Below, piece by piece: positions 23,492-37,967 of a stretch of 64,000 nt of DNA; within the stretch, counting starts at the first letter, position 1, and every line of letters begins with the position of its first letter. Source of the DNA: Letharia columbiana (Eukaryota > Ascomycota > Lecanoromycetes > Lecanorales > Parmeliaceae). The stretch lies in assembly GCF_014066305.1 (NCBI RefSeq), contig NW_023501108.1, forward strand, positions 162,001-226,000, given 5' to 3'. The translations under genes and the position numbers were made by a program. The notes under the pieces were generated by a model. The model saw nothing but the letters and a program-made list of their open reading frames with translations. It searched no databases and was not told where the DNA came from.

Positions 23492-26400
23492 CTCCCCTTT
23501 ATATATATTCTTTTATAAGCGAAATTTGATAGATACGAAGTTTAACGCTAACGATATTAAAATTGAATAAATAAGGTAAGTTAATGCCGGGTAGCTAGCG
23601 TAAAAACATACCCCCCTTACTCCTTATATCTCTACCCCCCTCTTACGAATCAAATTAAAAAATACGAGATTTAAAGTTCGCGACGTTTAAAATAAGATAA
23701 GTAAAGTAAAAAGTCGAAATCTAAAAACGACTATATTAAACTATAGCCCCTATTAAAATTCGATTTAAATTTTACTTTTTATTAAAAAAACGATTTTTTA
23801 AAAATTTTATTTCTAGATTATTTAATATATATTAAAAATTAATTAATTCGAGATTAAAGGATATTTATAGGGGTAATTAAATAAAATAATTAAAAGAAAT
23901 TCTTCTAGCTATATATCGCCGACTATAAGACTCCTATAAAGGTTATTTTAAATAATTAGTTCTTAATAATAATAGCTATAATAGCGATAATTTAGAGATA
24001 TAATATTTAAGATATTAATAACGAATAGATATAGATTCTCTAAAAGAGTTTTAGAAGTTTTAGTAATAATAGTAATAATAGCGCTAAAGAAATAGCTATT
24101 TTAATATAAAATAGCGAGTTTATAGAGTATTAAATTTAATATAACGACTCGACGAGTAGCGTAAATAGATTATTTATAATATAAGAATTAATAAAATAGC
24201 TTCTTTAAAGTAGATAACTTCTCTATATTAAGACTATTAAGCTATAATTATAGATAATATTTTAATTTAATAAATCGATAAAAAATTTTAAACTTATTTT
24301 TATAGAGGGTCTTAATAAGATTATTAACTATCTATTAATCGATAAAGATATAATCTAAAGCGATATTCTTAGTAATAACTTATTTTCGTATATAATAATA
24401 TTAAATATTAATATATTTAGTATAAATATAGAATTAAAGATTTTTAATTAATACTATAGCGCCTTAATTATTATAAAAAATAATTATTACTTATATTTAT
24501 TTATTATTAAAATTAAGCTAATTTAATAAATCGCGTAATTAAATTACTTTTTTAATAATTTATATTTAATTAATATATTTAGTTTTATAAATTAAGAGTA
24601 TTATAATAAATTATCGTTTTAATAATTAATTAATAATTTTATTATTAATATTAAATATATATCTAGATATAAAATAATAGATATTTTAATTATTAATTTA
24701 ATTAATATTAATATAATTATTTAAAGATTTTAAATCTTTTTTAAAGATAAGTTAATAATCGATAATTTATTTAAAATAACGAAAGATTTACTTAATCGCT
24801 TTCTAATAAGCTTCGTTAAAGTTTAAGCTATATTAAAATATTATTAAGATTATAAATATAATATCTAATTTTATATCGAATATTATATATATTAATAATC
24901 TTATTATTAATTAATACTCGATATAAGAGATTTTAAAGATTTAAAAGTTCTTTTTAAATATCTAATATCTTTTAATATTTATAAAAATAGATATATCTTT
25001 AAATTTTTATATATTATATTTAATAAGAAACTTTTTAATATATTTTATCTAATTAAATTAAATAATATAAATAATATAATTTCTAATAATAATTATATTT
25101 AGATAATAAATATATAATTTTAAATTAGTTATTTTAAAGTAATTATTAAATTTATTTTTAATATTTTAAATTTCTACTTTATCGAGATTAATTAAAATAA
25201 TATTATTTATATAAATTATAATAATTATAATATTATTAATAAAGATTAAGAAATTAGTCGTAATAGATTTAAAGCTTAATTTCTTTAAATATATAAAGAG
25301 AGTATTATATTAGATTCTCGAGAATTACTTTAAATTATATAATATCTTCTTTAATTTATATATTTTATATTTATTATTAATTTTAAAGCTTATAGACTAT
25401 ATTATATAGATAATTTTCTTTATATTATTATAAAGAAAAGTAATTTTAATATTTATTTACTTTAATTTTTAATTAAGAGTTATTACTAAAGTAAAGATCG
25501 CTTTATAATTTATAAATTTAATTAAAAAAATAAAAGTCTTATTAAAATCTACGCCTTCGCGTTATTTAAAATTATAAATTATTTATTAAGCTTTATATTA
25601 TATAATCTTTTTAATAAAGTCTTACTTAAGTTTATAAACTTATTTACTATCTAAGATATATATATTTAAGAGTAAATTTATTAAAATTTAAGTATTATTA
25701 ATTATAAGAGAGTTAACTTCTTTCTATATAATAAATTTCTATTTTATTTTTTAATATTTATTTACTATTATCTCTCGATATATTTAAAATTTAAATAATT
25801 TAAGAGTATTAGCTTTAGTTAAAAAGACGAATAAATCTAATAAAAGATCGCGATAAGTTTTAAGAACTTTATATTATTTAGATTATTTTAAGAGAAGCTA
25901 TTAATTAATTATAAATCTAATTATAGATCTTATTAAGACTTATATAACTATCGAGATAAATTTCGTAAGCGTATTTTCGCTTAGAATTTCGAGTAATTCT
26001 AACTCTATTCCCTTTAAATATATCTATAAAGATATCTATAACGATATCTATAACGATATCTACAACGAAGATACTTATAAAGATACTTTTCTAATAGAAA
26101 TTTATATAATAATAATAAATTCTCTTCTAACGGCTTTAGCTAAGATAATAATTAAGATAATTATTACTTCGATAGATATTTCTTATCTTATTCTTTTCGA
26201 GGCTCTCTCTTTTAAAATTAATATTAAAAAGGCGATTAATAGCTCGCGTATAGTCTTTTATAGCGTATTTATATAGCGCTTATTTCTATTCTTAAATAAG
26301 TTTTAATTATTAATCTTTCTTTTTTAGCGAGATTAAGCTTAAATAGAATTAACTTAAAAAAAATATTATTAATTTAAATTATATTTAAATAAATCTAAAT

Positions 26401-29400
26401 TTTACTATTTAATATTAATATATAATAAAATTAATTAACTTTATAATTAATTAAGCGTCTCTTATAAATATAATTCTTATATTTAATCTAATCGATATTT
26501 AATAGATATATTTAATAGAAACTAGTTTATTTAATAATTTAAAAATACGAAATATTAGATAAATAGTTTATAAAGGTCTTATAAGAGATAATATTTCTTT
26601 CTAATATTAATTATAGATTATATAGATAATTAGAAGCTTACGCGAATTTCGACTAATACTTTTATAATAATTTACTCTCTTTAAATATAGCGCTAATCTT
26701 ATATTATATTATTTAATTAAAATATTTAAATTTATTATTTATTTAGAAATTATTAAATATAATATCTTTCTAAATAATCTCTTTAATAAATTAAAAAGTA
26801 TATATATTATAATTATTATACTCGAAATTATAATTACTATAAAATCTAATATAAATATAATTTTTATACTTGATTTAATTTAGAAAAAACTTAAATACTA
26901 TAAGAATTATAGAATTATTTTTATTAGAAAATAAGAATATAGCGAAATAAAGCGTTTTATTATCTAGAAAAATTATTATTTATTTATAATTATTATAAAA
27001 AATAAAGAAAGATTTTTAAAGATTATTATAGATTAAATTATTTTTTTAATAATCTAGCGTTATATAACGCTTATATAATTTAATTTTTATATTAATAATA
27101 TTATATAATTTATATATATTTCTAAAGATAAAATAAATAAATTTATTTTAATATATATTTTAATTAATTTCTTTAGATTTTAATATTCTAAATAATCGTA
27201 ATAAGCGTATTATATATATAAGATTTTTTTATTAATTTAAGAATTTAAGATATTAGCGAATAAGAATAAGAATTTAAATTTAGATATAGATATAGATATA
27301 GTAAACTTATTATAAATAGAGATATTTTTATTAATAATTATTAAATATATAAAGATCTCTATTTATATATTTAGCGTATAAAGATAATTATACTAATATC
27401 TAAAAATAATATTATATTTCTTTACTTTAATACTCTTAAATATAAATTAAAACGAATAGTTTTAATCTTTAAGTTATTTTTAAGAAATTAGATTAAAACT
27501 ACTATTAAGAATATATTAGATATCTTTTATATATAAGATTTATTTACTTTTAAGACTCTTATATTTAAATTTAATATATTTAAAATTAATAGCTATAGCT
27601 AAGTTATTAACTTTATTAATTAAATAATATAATTTAAATAAAATAAAGATTTAAAAAATTAAAAAATTATAAGTAATATATTAAGTATAAATATTATTAA
27701 TAAATTATAAATATAATAATACGATAATTATAAATATCGAAGAAGTTTAAACTATAATCTTTAAGCTCTTTTTAATAAAGAAATAATAGACTTAATTTTA
27801 TAAGAATTAAGAATTAATAATAAGATATATAATATTCTTTAAATTAGAATTAATATATATTATAAAACTATATATTATTACTAGCTAAGTATATATAATA
27901 ATCTTAATACTACTAGACTAATAATTAATAATAAACTTATTATTTTAAATATTTTTATCTTTATTATTTAAATTAGAGAAATTATTATTATTATTTCTTT
28001 TATTATTATCTTTATTATTATAATTATCGCGACCTTCGCGATTATTATAACTTTCTCTATTATTATTACTATTTTATTTCTTAAATTTAAGATATAAAAT
28101 AATATATTTAATATTATTATATTAATTCTTTTTATAATAATTATAATACTTATAAATTTAAATATAAATATAAAAATTATTAATATAGACTTTTTATTAA
28201 ATTCTATATTTAATAGTTTTATTAATAATAATTAACGTAATAACGCTTTATAAATTATATATAAAGAATTTATTAATTAATATAATTAGTATATAGACTT
28301 TAATATTAATTAAGTTAATAAAATTAATTATAATATTAATAAATTAAGTAATTATATAATCTAGATTAAATTTTATAATATTATTATTCTTAAAAATATT
28401 ATAATTTTAATTATATTATTTATAATATAAATTATATAAAGAATTTAAATCTAAATAAAAATAATAAATCTTTTAATTTTTATTAAATTTTAACTTTAAA
28501 AATAAGTTATTAAACTCGTTTAAAATCTTTATAAATCTATTAACGTAGAATTAGAGATTATTATTATACTCTATAAAAATAACGTTATTAATTTTTTTAA
28601 ATATAAAATTAAGAATATTTAAATTTTAGAGCTTAAATTTATTTAAAATCTTCTAAAAAATTTTAATATTAATTTTATTCTTAAGTAATCTTAAAATATA
28701 AGTTTTTTTTATAACGCGATTTTAGTATAATATAGATTTAATCTTATATCTATAATTAGCTATTAATTTAAACTTTAATAATAATAATATTAATAATTAA
28801 TTTTATATAATTTTTTTTAATATAGCGCTATAGTCTAAATAGCTTTAATTTATTCTTAAATTATTACTTTTAAATTTAATAATTAAAAATATTTTTAAAC
28901 TTATTAATATTATCGAGATAATTTAAAAAAATTAAAATTTTAGATTTCTCGAAAAATATAGTACTTAGAGACTCGATAAGCTCTCTTTATTAAAGAATAA
29001 ATTAAATAAATTAAATAAACTCGCTTTATTAAAGTTTAAGTTTAAAAATAAAATTTATATATTAATAGAGCTTAAAGAAATAATTAAAATAAACGATATT
29101 AATAAAATTAAGCGCGTTTAAAAATTAAAGAAATCTTTATTAAATATTAACTCTAATAAAAATTTAGAAATTAATTACTCTAATATTAAATTAAAATTAA
29201 TAAAAAAGCTTAATATATACTTACTCTCGCTATTAGAATATTTCTTATAATATATTAGAGATTTAAATATATAAGAAAAATCTTATTAAATTTTAAAATT
29301 AGCTCGATATAGCTTAAATCTTTATTTATAAAGATTTATTATTTATTAATACTCGAAATAGCGAATAATATTTTATTAGAAAATTAAATAATTAATAAAT

Positions 29401-30287
29401 AATAAAGATATTAAAGTAATTTAAAAATATCGTAATAATAAAGATTTATCTCTTATATATAGATATAATATTATATTATTAAGATTATACTAATTATCTT
29501 AATAGTTAAAAGCTCTTAAATTATCTCCTCTAAAATTAACTTAATTAAAGTTTAAAATCGAGACTAATTATAAGATTATTTATTTATTATTAAGATATTT
29601 TATCTCTAAGATAAGTATTTATATTAAGACTTCTTTATAACGATAAAGATTTCTTTTCTCTTTTACTTTCGAGATTAAGATTCTTACTCTTTTAATTAAT
29701 ATATCTCTATTAATAAGAATTAAAAACTATATAATTAATATTAAAACTAGATTTTTTTTTAAATTATACTTCTTCTAGCGATAACTAAAATAACTAATTT
29801 TTAATCTCTATTATAAATATTTTATAATTAAATAAATATAAAATCTAGATACTCGCTATCTAATTCTTTAATATTTATAATATATAAATAAAAGCGTATT
29901 ACTTCTTTATTTAGCGTATTTTATATAAAGAAGTTAATAATATTTTAAAGATCTTAATAATAATATAATTTAATTAATTATATAGCGATTTCGATAATTT
30001 TAACTAAATACGATATATTTTAACTCGCTTTATATTATTTTAAATAAAAAGTAAAAGCGTTTAAGCGATAGTTTTTAATCTTCGAATTATAAATAAATTA
30101 TAATTATTTAAATTTAAAATAACTATTTTAAAATAGAAATTTTTTATATTAAAAAAATTAATAAAGTCTTTTATAATTATAATTATCTTTATTATAATAA
30201 ATATAAATATCTAAAGATAATTATAGCTATAGCGGTAAGTTATATTATTATTAAAATAGTTATTAAATATAATTTAAATTTATAATC

Positions 30288-30439
30288 TATTAAAATATAA
30301 AGATAAAATACTTAGTTATATTAATTATAAAGTTTTATAAAAGAAAAGAGTAACTTAATATAAATATACTAAGGCGTATCACGTAACGTAGTCATATAAC
30401 CGCCAAGACGCCAAGAGTCACGTGATCCGAATTTCAATA
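30288..30439 (-). repeat. Copia M 5' LTR
   Basis: 152 bp, aligned with the 3' LTR at 23340 without length change. There is no polypurine tract on its outer side, as expected of a 5' LTR. It is flanked by the GATAC duplication at 30440-30444. Confidence 0.9.
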
Positions 30440-32947
30440 GATACGAAGTTTTTAGAGCTTATCGCGATTTTTCGCTAGATTTACTCGCTCTTTTAGCTAA
30501 AGCTAACGCTTTTAAATTATTTAAATCTTAAATATATCGAGAGATAATAGCGAATAAATATCGAAAAATAGAATAAGAACTTATTATATAGAAAGAAGTT
30601 AATTCTTTTATAGCTAATAATACTTAAATCTTAATAGATTTATTTTTAAATATATATATTTTAAATAGTAAATAAGTTTATAAACTTAAGCGAGATTTTA
30701 TTAGAAAGATTATACGATATAAAGTTTAATAAATAATTTATAATTTTAAATAGCGCGAAGGCGTAGATTTTAATAAGACTTTCGTCTTTATAATTAAGTC
30801 TATAAGTTATAAAGCGATTTTTATTTTAATAATAACTCTTAATTAAGAATTAAAGTAAATAAATATTAAAATTACTTTTTTTTATAATAATATAAAGAAA
30901 ATTATCTATATAATATAATCTATAAACTTTAAAATTAATAATAAATATAAGATATATAAATTAAAGAAGGCGCTATATAATTTAAAGTAATTCTTAAAAG
31001 TCTAATATAATATCCTCTTTATATATTTAAAGAAATTAGACTTTAAGTCTATTACGATTAATTTCTTAGTTTTTATTAATAATATTATAATTATTATAAT
31101 CTATATAAATAATATTCTTTTAATTAATCTTAATAAAATAAAAATTTAAAATATTAAAGATAAGCTTAGTAGTTATTTCGAAATAACTAATTTAAAATTA
31201 TATATTTATTATCTAAATATAATTATTATTAGAGATTATATTAATTATATTATTCGACTTAATTAAATAGAGTATATTAAAAAGTTTTTTATTAAATATA
31301 ATATATAGAAATTTAAAGATATATCTATTTTTATAGATATCGAAAGATATTAAATATTTAAAGAGAATTTTTAAATCTTTAAAGTCTTTTATATCGAGTA
31401 TTAATTAATAATAAAATTATTAATATATATAATATTTGATATAAAATTAGATATTATATTTATAATCTTAATAATATCTCGATATAATTTAAACTTTAAC
31501 GAAGTTTATTAAAAAGCGATTAAGCGGATCTTTCGCTATTTTAGATAAATCGTTAACTATTAACTTATTTTTAAAAGAGATTTAAAATCTTTAAGCGGCT
31601 ATATTAATATCGATTAAATTAATAATTAAAATACTTATTACTTTATATTTAGATATATATTTAATATCGATAGCGAAGCTATTAATTAATTATCGAAGTA
31701 ATAATCTATTATAATATTTTTAATTTATAAAATTAAATATATTAACTAAATATAAGCTATTAAGAAAATAATTTAATTACGCGATTTATTAAATTAGTTT
31801 AATTTTAATAATAAATAAATATAAGTAATAATTATTTTTTATAATAATTAAGGCGTTATAGTACTAGCTAAAAACTTCTAATTTTATATTTATATTAAAT
31901 ATATTAATATTTAATATTATTATATATAAAAATAAATTATCGCTAAGAATATCGCTTTAGATTATATCTTTATTAATCGATAAATAGCTAATAGTCTTAT
32001 TAAGGCCTTTAATAAAAATAAATTTAAGAGATTTTATTAATTTATTAGATTAAAATATCGCTTATAACTTTATTATAAAGAAGTTATCTACTTTAGAGAA
32101 GCTATTTTATTAATCTTTATATTATAAATAATTAACTCGAGTTATTATATTAAGTTTAACACTCTATAAACTCGCTATTTTATATTAAAATAGCTATTTT
32201 CTTTAACGCTATTACCGCTATCGTTATTAAAACTTTTAAAGCTCTTTTAAGAAATTTATATCTATTCGTTATTAATACTTTAAATATTATATCTTTAAAT
32301 TATTATTATTAGCTATTATTACTAAGAATTAATTATCTAGAATAATCTTATAGAGATCTTATAATCGACGATATATAACTAGGAGAATTTCTTTTAATTA
32401 TTTTATTTAGCTATTCTTATAAATATCCTCTAATTTTAAATTAATCTATTTTTGATATACATTAGATAGCCTAAAAATAAAAATTTTAAAAAATCGTTTT
32501 TTAATAAAAAGTAAAATTTAGATTATATTTAAGTAGGGTTATAATTTAATATAATTATTTTTAGATTTCGACTTTTTACTTTATCTATCTTATTTTAAAT
32601 ATCGCGAACTTTAAATCTTATATTTTTTAATTTAATTTATAAGGGGGGGGATAAGGGTATAGAGGGATAAGAGGGGTATGTTTTTACGCTAGCTATTTAA
32701 TACTAACTTATCTTATCTATTCTATTTTAATATCGTTAATATTAAACTTTATATTTATTAGATTTCGCTTATAAAAGGATACGTATAAAGGGGAGTATTG
32801 AAATTCGAATTATGTAACTCTTAGCGTCTTGATGGTTATATAATTACGTTATATAATACGCCTTAGCGCGTCTATATTAAGTCGCTCTTTTCTTCTATAG
32901 AACTCTATAGTTAATATAACTAAGTATCCTACCTTCATATTTTAATA
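30440..32947 (+). mobile_element. RIP-mutated Ty1/copia P, reverse transcriptase, RNase H side and 3' LTR
   Basis: This right-hand piece of the plus-strand copia contains a readable relic of reverse transcriptase. From 30967 the codons correspond to KALYGLKQSPRAW after allowing G-to-A and C-to-T changes. A YVDDI box follows in the same frame at 31102-31116 (tat ata aat aat att). Both are hallmarks of Ty1/copia. The polypurine tract AAAGGGGAG at 32787-32795 directly precedes the 3' LTR. The whole segment is the inverse of 23340-25880 in copia M. Confidence 0.9.
32796..32947 (+). repeat. Copia P 3' LTR
   Basis: 152 bp, starting TATTGAAATTCG next to the polypurine tract and ending ATTTTAATA. 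It has the same length as the copia M LTRs. Confidence 0.9.
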
Positions 32948-35517
32948 AAGTTTTAAATCTAATTTTTTAAAATAAATTATTAGAGTATTATATTAAATTT
33001 TAAAGAGTTACTTTAAATCGTAAAATACCTTAATAAATTTATATATTTTATTTTTTTAATCTTTAGTTTTAAAGCTAGTAGGCTAAGTAATATAAATTAT
33101 CTTTTGAATATTATTATATAAAAAAAAATTAATATCTATTTATTTAAATTTTTAATTTAAAATTATTATTAAAATAAAGATTATTTAATAATTTATAAAT
33201 TTAATAATAAAGATAAAAATTTTATTAAAGTTAATTTCTTTTTATTATTTAAAATTATAAATAATTTAACGAGCTTTATATTAAATAATTTTCTTTATAA
33301 AATTATATTTAAGCTTATAAATTTATTAATCTTCTAAAATATATATATTTAATAAGAGATTTATTAGAGTTTAAATTCTATTAATAATAAATAAATTAAT
33401 TTCTTCTTTTATAATAATTTCTTAATATATCTTATAATAAGAGTTTAATATAATTTTTTTTATAAGTTTAAAATTTATAGAATTTAAAAGAAAAGGCTTT
33501 TATTAATAGCGCTAGAGAATTTAGAAAAAAATCTTTATATATCTTTAAGATATCGAATAAACGATTTATCGCTAAAATTAAATTATAATTATTTATAAAA
33601 TAAATAATAAATCTAAAAGACGCTATTATAAAAGTTATAGAGAGAGTTTTATTATTAAATATATTAGATAATTATTTTTCTAAAGATTTTAAATTAATTA
33701 AAGCTACTAATTAAGCTCTTTTAGAGATTTAAATAAAATGAAATAAATTATTAGCTTTATCTTTAATAGAAATTATTTATCTTTTTTAATAATTCTTCTT
33801 TAAAATTATAAATAAAGAGAGAAAATAGTTTAAAAATAATTAATAGTTTTAATAAGTCGACGACTATTATAATAAACTATTATTTTAATATTATTATATA
33901 TATCCTTTTTTAAAATAAAAAATATAAATTTAAAAGAAATATTATTAAATTACTTAATATTCGAGATAATAATAATTTTATTATTATTTAAAAGTATATA
34001 ATAAAAATAATTTTAATAATTTATAAATTATAAATTATCTTTTAATTATATAATTTCAATACTTTTTTTAATTAATAGTTTTAAATATAATTTAATAAAA
34101 ATTTATTTATTTAATAATATATAGATAAAAAATCTTAAGAAAGAAATTAATATAAATTTTAAGAGAAATAATATTTTATTTAATTATAAGTTAATAATTA
34201 TATAAATAATTTTTAATATAAATAAACTCGATTTAATACTTCTTTAATAGATTACTTTTTTTAAATATTATATTAATTTTATACTAAATAATAATATCTC
34301 ATTATTTAAATTTATTATTTATTTAGAATTATTTTAATATAATATCTTTTTAAATAATTTTTCTAAATAAATAAAAGATTTTTATTTTATAATTTTATAA
34401 TTTTATATTATAATTAAAGTGAAAGCGAGTATAATTATTATTATTATATTTTATATTATTAAGAAAAAGCTTAAATATAATAAAAATAAATTTATTAGAC
34501 TTATTTAATAAAAGATAAATATTAAAATATAGAGTAAAATTATTTAAAAAGATAATTATAAATATATAGTTATTATAGAAAATATTAAATAATTTTTAAA
34601 AAATTATATAAATTAAGTTATTCTTTTATATTTTAAAAATAATATAGTATTTATAGAGCTTTATTTTAAAATTAATTATAAAATATAACTTATAAATATT
34701 ATTAAAAAAAGATTTATTTTAATATATATTTTAATTATCTTTTTAATATTTTAAGTATTTAAATAATTTATATAGATATATTATATATAAAATATCCTTA
34801 TATATTTAAAACTTTTATTAATTAAAGGATTTTATAAATTTAATAAAAAACTTATTATAAATAAGATTTTTTTTATTAATAATAATTAAGATTAAAGAGA
34901 TATTTTTTTAAATATTAAGCGTATAAAGATAGCTTTAAATATATTTAAAAAAAATTATTTTTCTATAAAAAGATCGTCGAGAATAAAAGAAAGTAAATAT
35001 TATTACTTCTCTAATTATCTTTTAAAAATTAAATTAAAATTATATTTAAATATATATTAAATATTATTAAAAGTTTAAATACGCTTAATATTTTTAATTT
35101 TAAAGTTAATATTATTAAAATTAAAAGTTATATAATTATTATTAATAAATTTATTAATAAAATAAAATTCTTAAAATTTAGAGAAGATTTTAAAGATTAA
35201 GAAATTATAAATAATATATTAAATATATATATAATTATAAAATTAAAAAAAGAATATTATTATTATAATAGAAAGTATAATAATAAAAGCTTTATTTAAA
35301 ACTTTAATCTTAAAAGATTTATAGATTTTATTATTTAAGATTTAAGAATTAATAATAAATATAATAGCGATATAAATAATAAAATAGCGTATTATTATAA
35401 ATTAATTATTTATAATAACTACTTTAACGCTAAAAAATTAATTTTTTTTTAAACTTTTTAAATTTAAATTTAATATTATTATTATTATTTTCTTAATTAT
35501 CTTTTTTATAATAGAAT
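32948..35517 (-). mobile_element. RIP-mutated Ty1/copia T, pol-side fragment
   Basis: This minus-strand copia sequence runs parallel to 49060-52280 of copia R over its whole length. Copia P is inserted at its left end and the repeat at 35518 at its right end. The 5' half of what is probably the same element continues at 40590-41675, 45494-46820 and 56354-56896. About 330 bp that should lie between 35517 and 40590 was not found. No frame survives. Confidence 0.75.
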
Positions 35518-35822
35518 AAGGTAGGGCTGAACTAGAAAACCTTGAATTTGTATGTGCAGCCAATCATAAATTCGGGGTTATTACGCCTTTTAGCTAGACT
35601 CACTGAGTCAGCCCGCTAGCCCTCCCGAGCTCCCTCATCAAAAATTTGTGTGTAGAAGTTTTACACTCTGAAATAACCAGCTCCCTACGGATGCTATTTC
35701 TTCATAATTTCGTAAATTGTAGAGTTCGATATGCGCTTTCTAACGCTGTAAAAATAATGAAGTTTGGCCTACTATTGGTGGATGAAATGAACATTCAAAT
35801 ATGGTAGTTATGGTAGCCACAC

Positions 35823-36272
35823 ACCAGACGCGTCCGGGATCGGATAATAATCCTTCCACCTGTTTGTGTAACCATTCTTCTTCCACCATTCTACCAATTC
35901 TACCAATTCCATCAATATGAACACAATCGTCTTCGGTTTCAGGCATGTACACCCCTTTTGCCCGCCTCTTAGAGCCCCTACTAACGCCCCCAGGCCACCC
36001 CTCGGCGAATCCGCTACTGCTGGCAATCGAGGCCGCAAGCGAGCCCAACAGCTACCTACTACTGCTCATAAACGCGTTGGAAGGCCCTCAAAGAGCCCGA
36101 ACGGATACGTCCTCCCCTACATACTCCTCCCAAGCCAGCTCCTGAAAATATGATAATCACACCAGACGCGTCCGGGATCGGATAATAATCCTTCCACCTA
36201 TTTGTGTAACCATTCTTCTTCCACCATTCTACCAATTCTACCAATTCTACCAATTCCACCAATATGAACACA
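35823..36272. repeat. Duplicated 110-bp block with 9-bp satellite taccaattc
   Basis: The block starting accagacgcgtccgggatcg at 35823 recurs at 36161. Each ends in 2-4 copies of taccaattc. Read on the minus strand the 9-mer gives VEL repeats in front of WWKKNGYTNRW. Both blocks are recognisable in mutated form in copies B and C. Confidence 0.85.
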
Positions 36273-36426
36273 TTTACCCTCGGTACCCTCGCACTCAGTT
36301 GAATAAGAGGAGGATCTACAACAGGCGAATGCGGAGAACACTGCGGAGAACATTGCGGAGACAGTCATCAGCAGCAGTGACACAACAGGCCTACTCTCCA
36401 CGATCTCACACCAATCCACTCAGCCA

Positions 36427-37560
36427 GTGCAAGAGAAGTCAATACAGCAGGTGAATGCGGAGAACACTACGGAGAAACCAAGCGGCAACAAGGCCACCAT
36501 CGTCAAGAACACGGCTCAGCTCTCCAAGATCCCACGTCATATCAGTCATCCACTCAGTCATCCACTCAGTCAGCCATCCACTCAGTCAGCCACTCAGCTA
36601 GCCACTCAGTCTGATACTCTACAAGAGGAGGAGCAAGAGGAGGAACTACAACAGGCAAATGCGGAGAACACTGCGGAGAAACCAAGCGGCAACAAGGCCA
36701 CCATCGTCAAGAACACGGCTCAGCTCTCCAAGATCCCACGTCATATCAGTCATCCACTCAGTCAGCCACTCAGCTAGCCACTCAGTCTGATACTCTACAA
36801 GAGGAGGAGCAAGAGGAGGAACTACAACAGGCAAATGCGGAGAACACTGCGGAGAAACCAAGCGGCAACAAGGCCACCATCGTCAAGAACACGGCTCAGC
36901 TCTCCAAGATCCCACGTCATATGCTCTCCACGGTTCCACATCAAATCATCACTCAGCAAGCGGAGAACACCACTGCAACTTAGCCTGTCATCCCCACTAC
37001 ATTAAGGAGTAAGAGGAGGAACTACAACAGGCAAATGCGGAGAACACTGCGGAGAAACCAAGCGGCAACAAGGCCCCCAGCACCAAGAACACGGCTCAGC
37101 TCTCCAAGATCCCACATCATATACTCTCCACGGTTCCACATCAAATCATCACTCAGCAAGCGGAGAACACCACTGCAACTTAGCCTGTCATCCCCACTTG
37201 CATTAAGGAGTAAGAGGAGGAACTACAACAGGCAAATGCGGAGAACACTGCGGAGAAACCAAGCGGCAACAAGGCCCCCAGCACCAAGAACACGGCTCAG
37301 CTCTCCAAGATCCCACATCATATGCTCTCCACGGTTCCATATCAAATTATCACTCAGCAAGCGGAGAACACCACTGCAACTTAGCCTGTCATCCCCACTG
37401 CATTAAGGAGTAAGAGAAGGAACTACAACAGGCAAATGCGGAGAACACTGCGGAGAACACTATGGAGAACACTGCGGAGAAACCAAGCGGCAACAAGGCC
37501 CCCAGCACCAAGAACACGGCTCAGCTCTCCAAGATCCCACGTCATATGCTCTCCAATGCA
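36427..37560 (+). repeat. Six-unit tandem array, units of 176-204 bp
   Basis: The marker cag(g)(t/c)(g/a)aatgcgg starts at 36448, 36652, 36828, 37028, 37229 and 37429, giving periods of 204, 176, 200, 201 and 200 bp. Two unit types occur: the first three carry tcagtcatccactcag runs, and the later ones carry atgctctccacggttcc and ttagcctgtcatcc. One frame reads EENTAEKPSGNKATIVKN-like repeats in the first units, but stops follow (after HPLSQPLS at 36777). Differences between units are not concentrated at third codon positions, so a coding role is doubtful. Copies B and C keep two to three units. Confidence 0.85.
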
Positions 37561-37967
37561 TATTTGAACGAATTGAAACCATCCGATGTCTACAGCTATT
37601 TCATTATTCGAAAATTTCACTGCGGCAGGAGATATTGTGAGATTCACACCACTAATTAGCACGTTGTCTCCATTTCTTTCCGGTATTTCGATACTTCTTG
37701 CCATAAGAATATGGCCTTTCTCTATTTTTTGTGGGCAATTATTACGGATCAATCCTTCACACTTAATACACCTTCCTAATTAGGCCTTAGCGCGCCTCTC
37801 TCCGCACATATATACCTGTATATCACATAGATCAAATCAATTTTATAGTAGTGGAAGTAGGTCAAAAACGCACAGCAAGCGATCAGAGTTCGATTTGACT
37901 TAGGGCTAGGGCTAAAATTCGATTTGACTTAGAAAAATCCAACTCCATTTGACTTAGAAAAATGAAA

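Larger units (their letters stand above)
23340..30439 (-). mobile_element. Complete RIP-mutated Ty1/copia retrotransposon M, 7.1 kb
   Basis: The 152-bp LTRs lie at 30288-30439 (5') and 23340-23491 (3'), both in minus orientation. The 5-bp target duplication GATAC is at 23335-23339 and 30440-30444. In element orientation a polypurine tract AAAGGGGAG abuts the 3' LTR (from 23492), and a primer-site relic (gattataaattta) follows the 5' LTR at 30287. The reverse-transcriptase area around 25200-25340 is the inverse of that in copia P, where the copia motif LYGLKQ and a YVDD box can be read through the mutations. All frames are full of stops, so the element is dead. It sits inside a relative in opposite orientation, creating a long inverted repeat. 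Confidence 0.9.
35518..37967 (-). mobile_element. Copy A of the CTAA-ending repeat family, least mutated, with coding-like tandem array
   Basis: This is the only copy in the window with near-normal base composition. Copies B (38488) and C (41676) are its RIP-mutated versions, and the shared order of blocks is clear. In element orientation the 3' end is at 35518 and lacks the last few bases (ATATACTAA). The 5' end near 37967 also lacks the usual CAAGTAAAGGCC terminus. The interior holds a duplicated block (35823-35930 and 36161-36270) with a 9-bp repeat taccaattc, and a tandem array at 36427-37560. Several 65-120 codon frames exist on both strands, but none resembles a known protein or is clearly kept in the other copies. 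Confidence 0.75.

Noticed and set aside
23340..32947. Foldback (Foldback-type) element with 2.5-kb arms
   Set aside because: The inverted arms are explained fully by a minus-strand copia inserted into a plus-strand relative, with LTRs and a GATAC duplication at the joints.
35740..37783. Many 65-120 codon ORFs on both strands of copy A
   Set aside because: They arise from the tandem array and the 9-bp satellite, overlap each other on both strands, break at different points in each unit, and are not kept in copies B and C.
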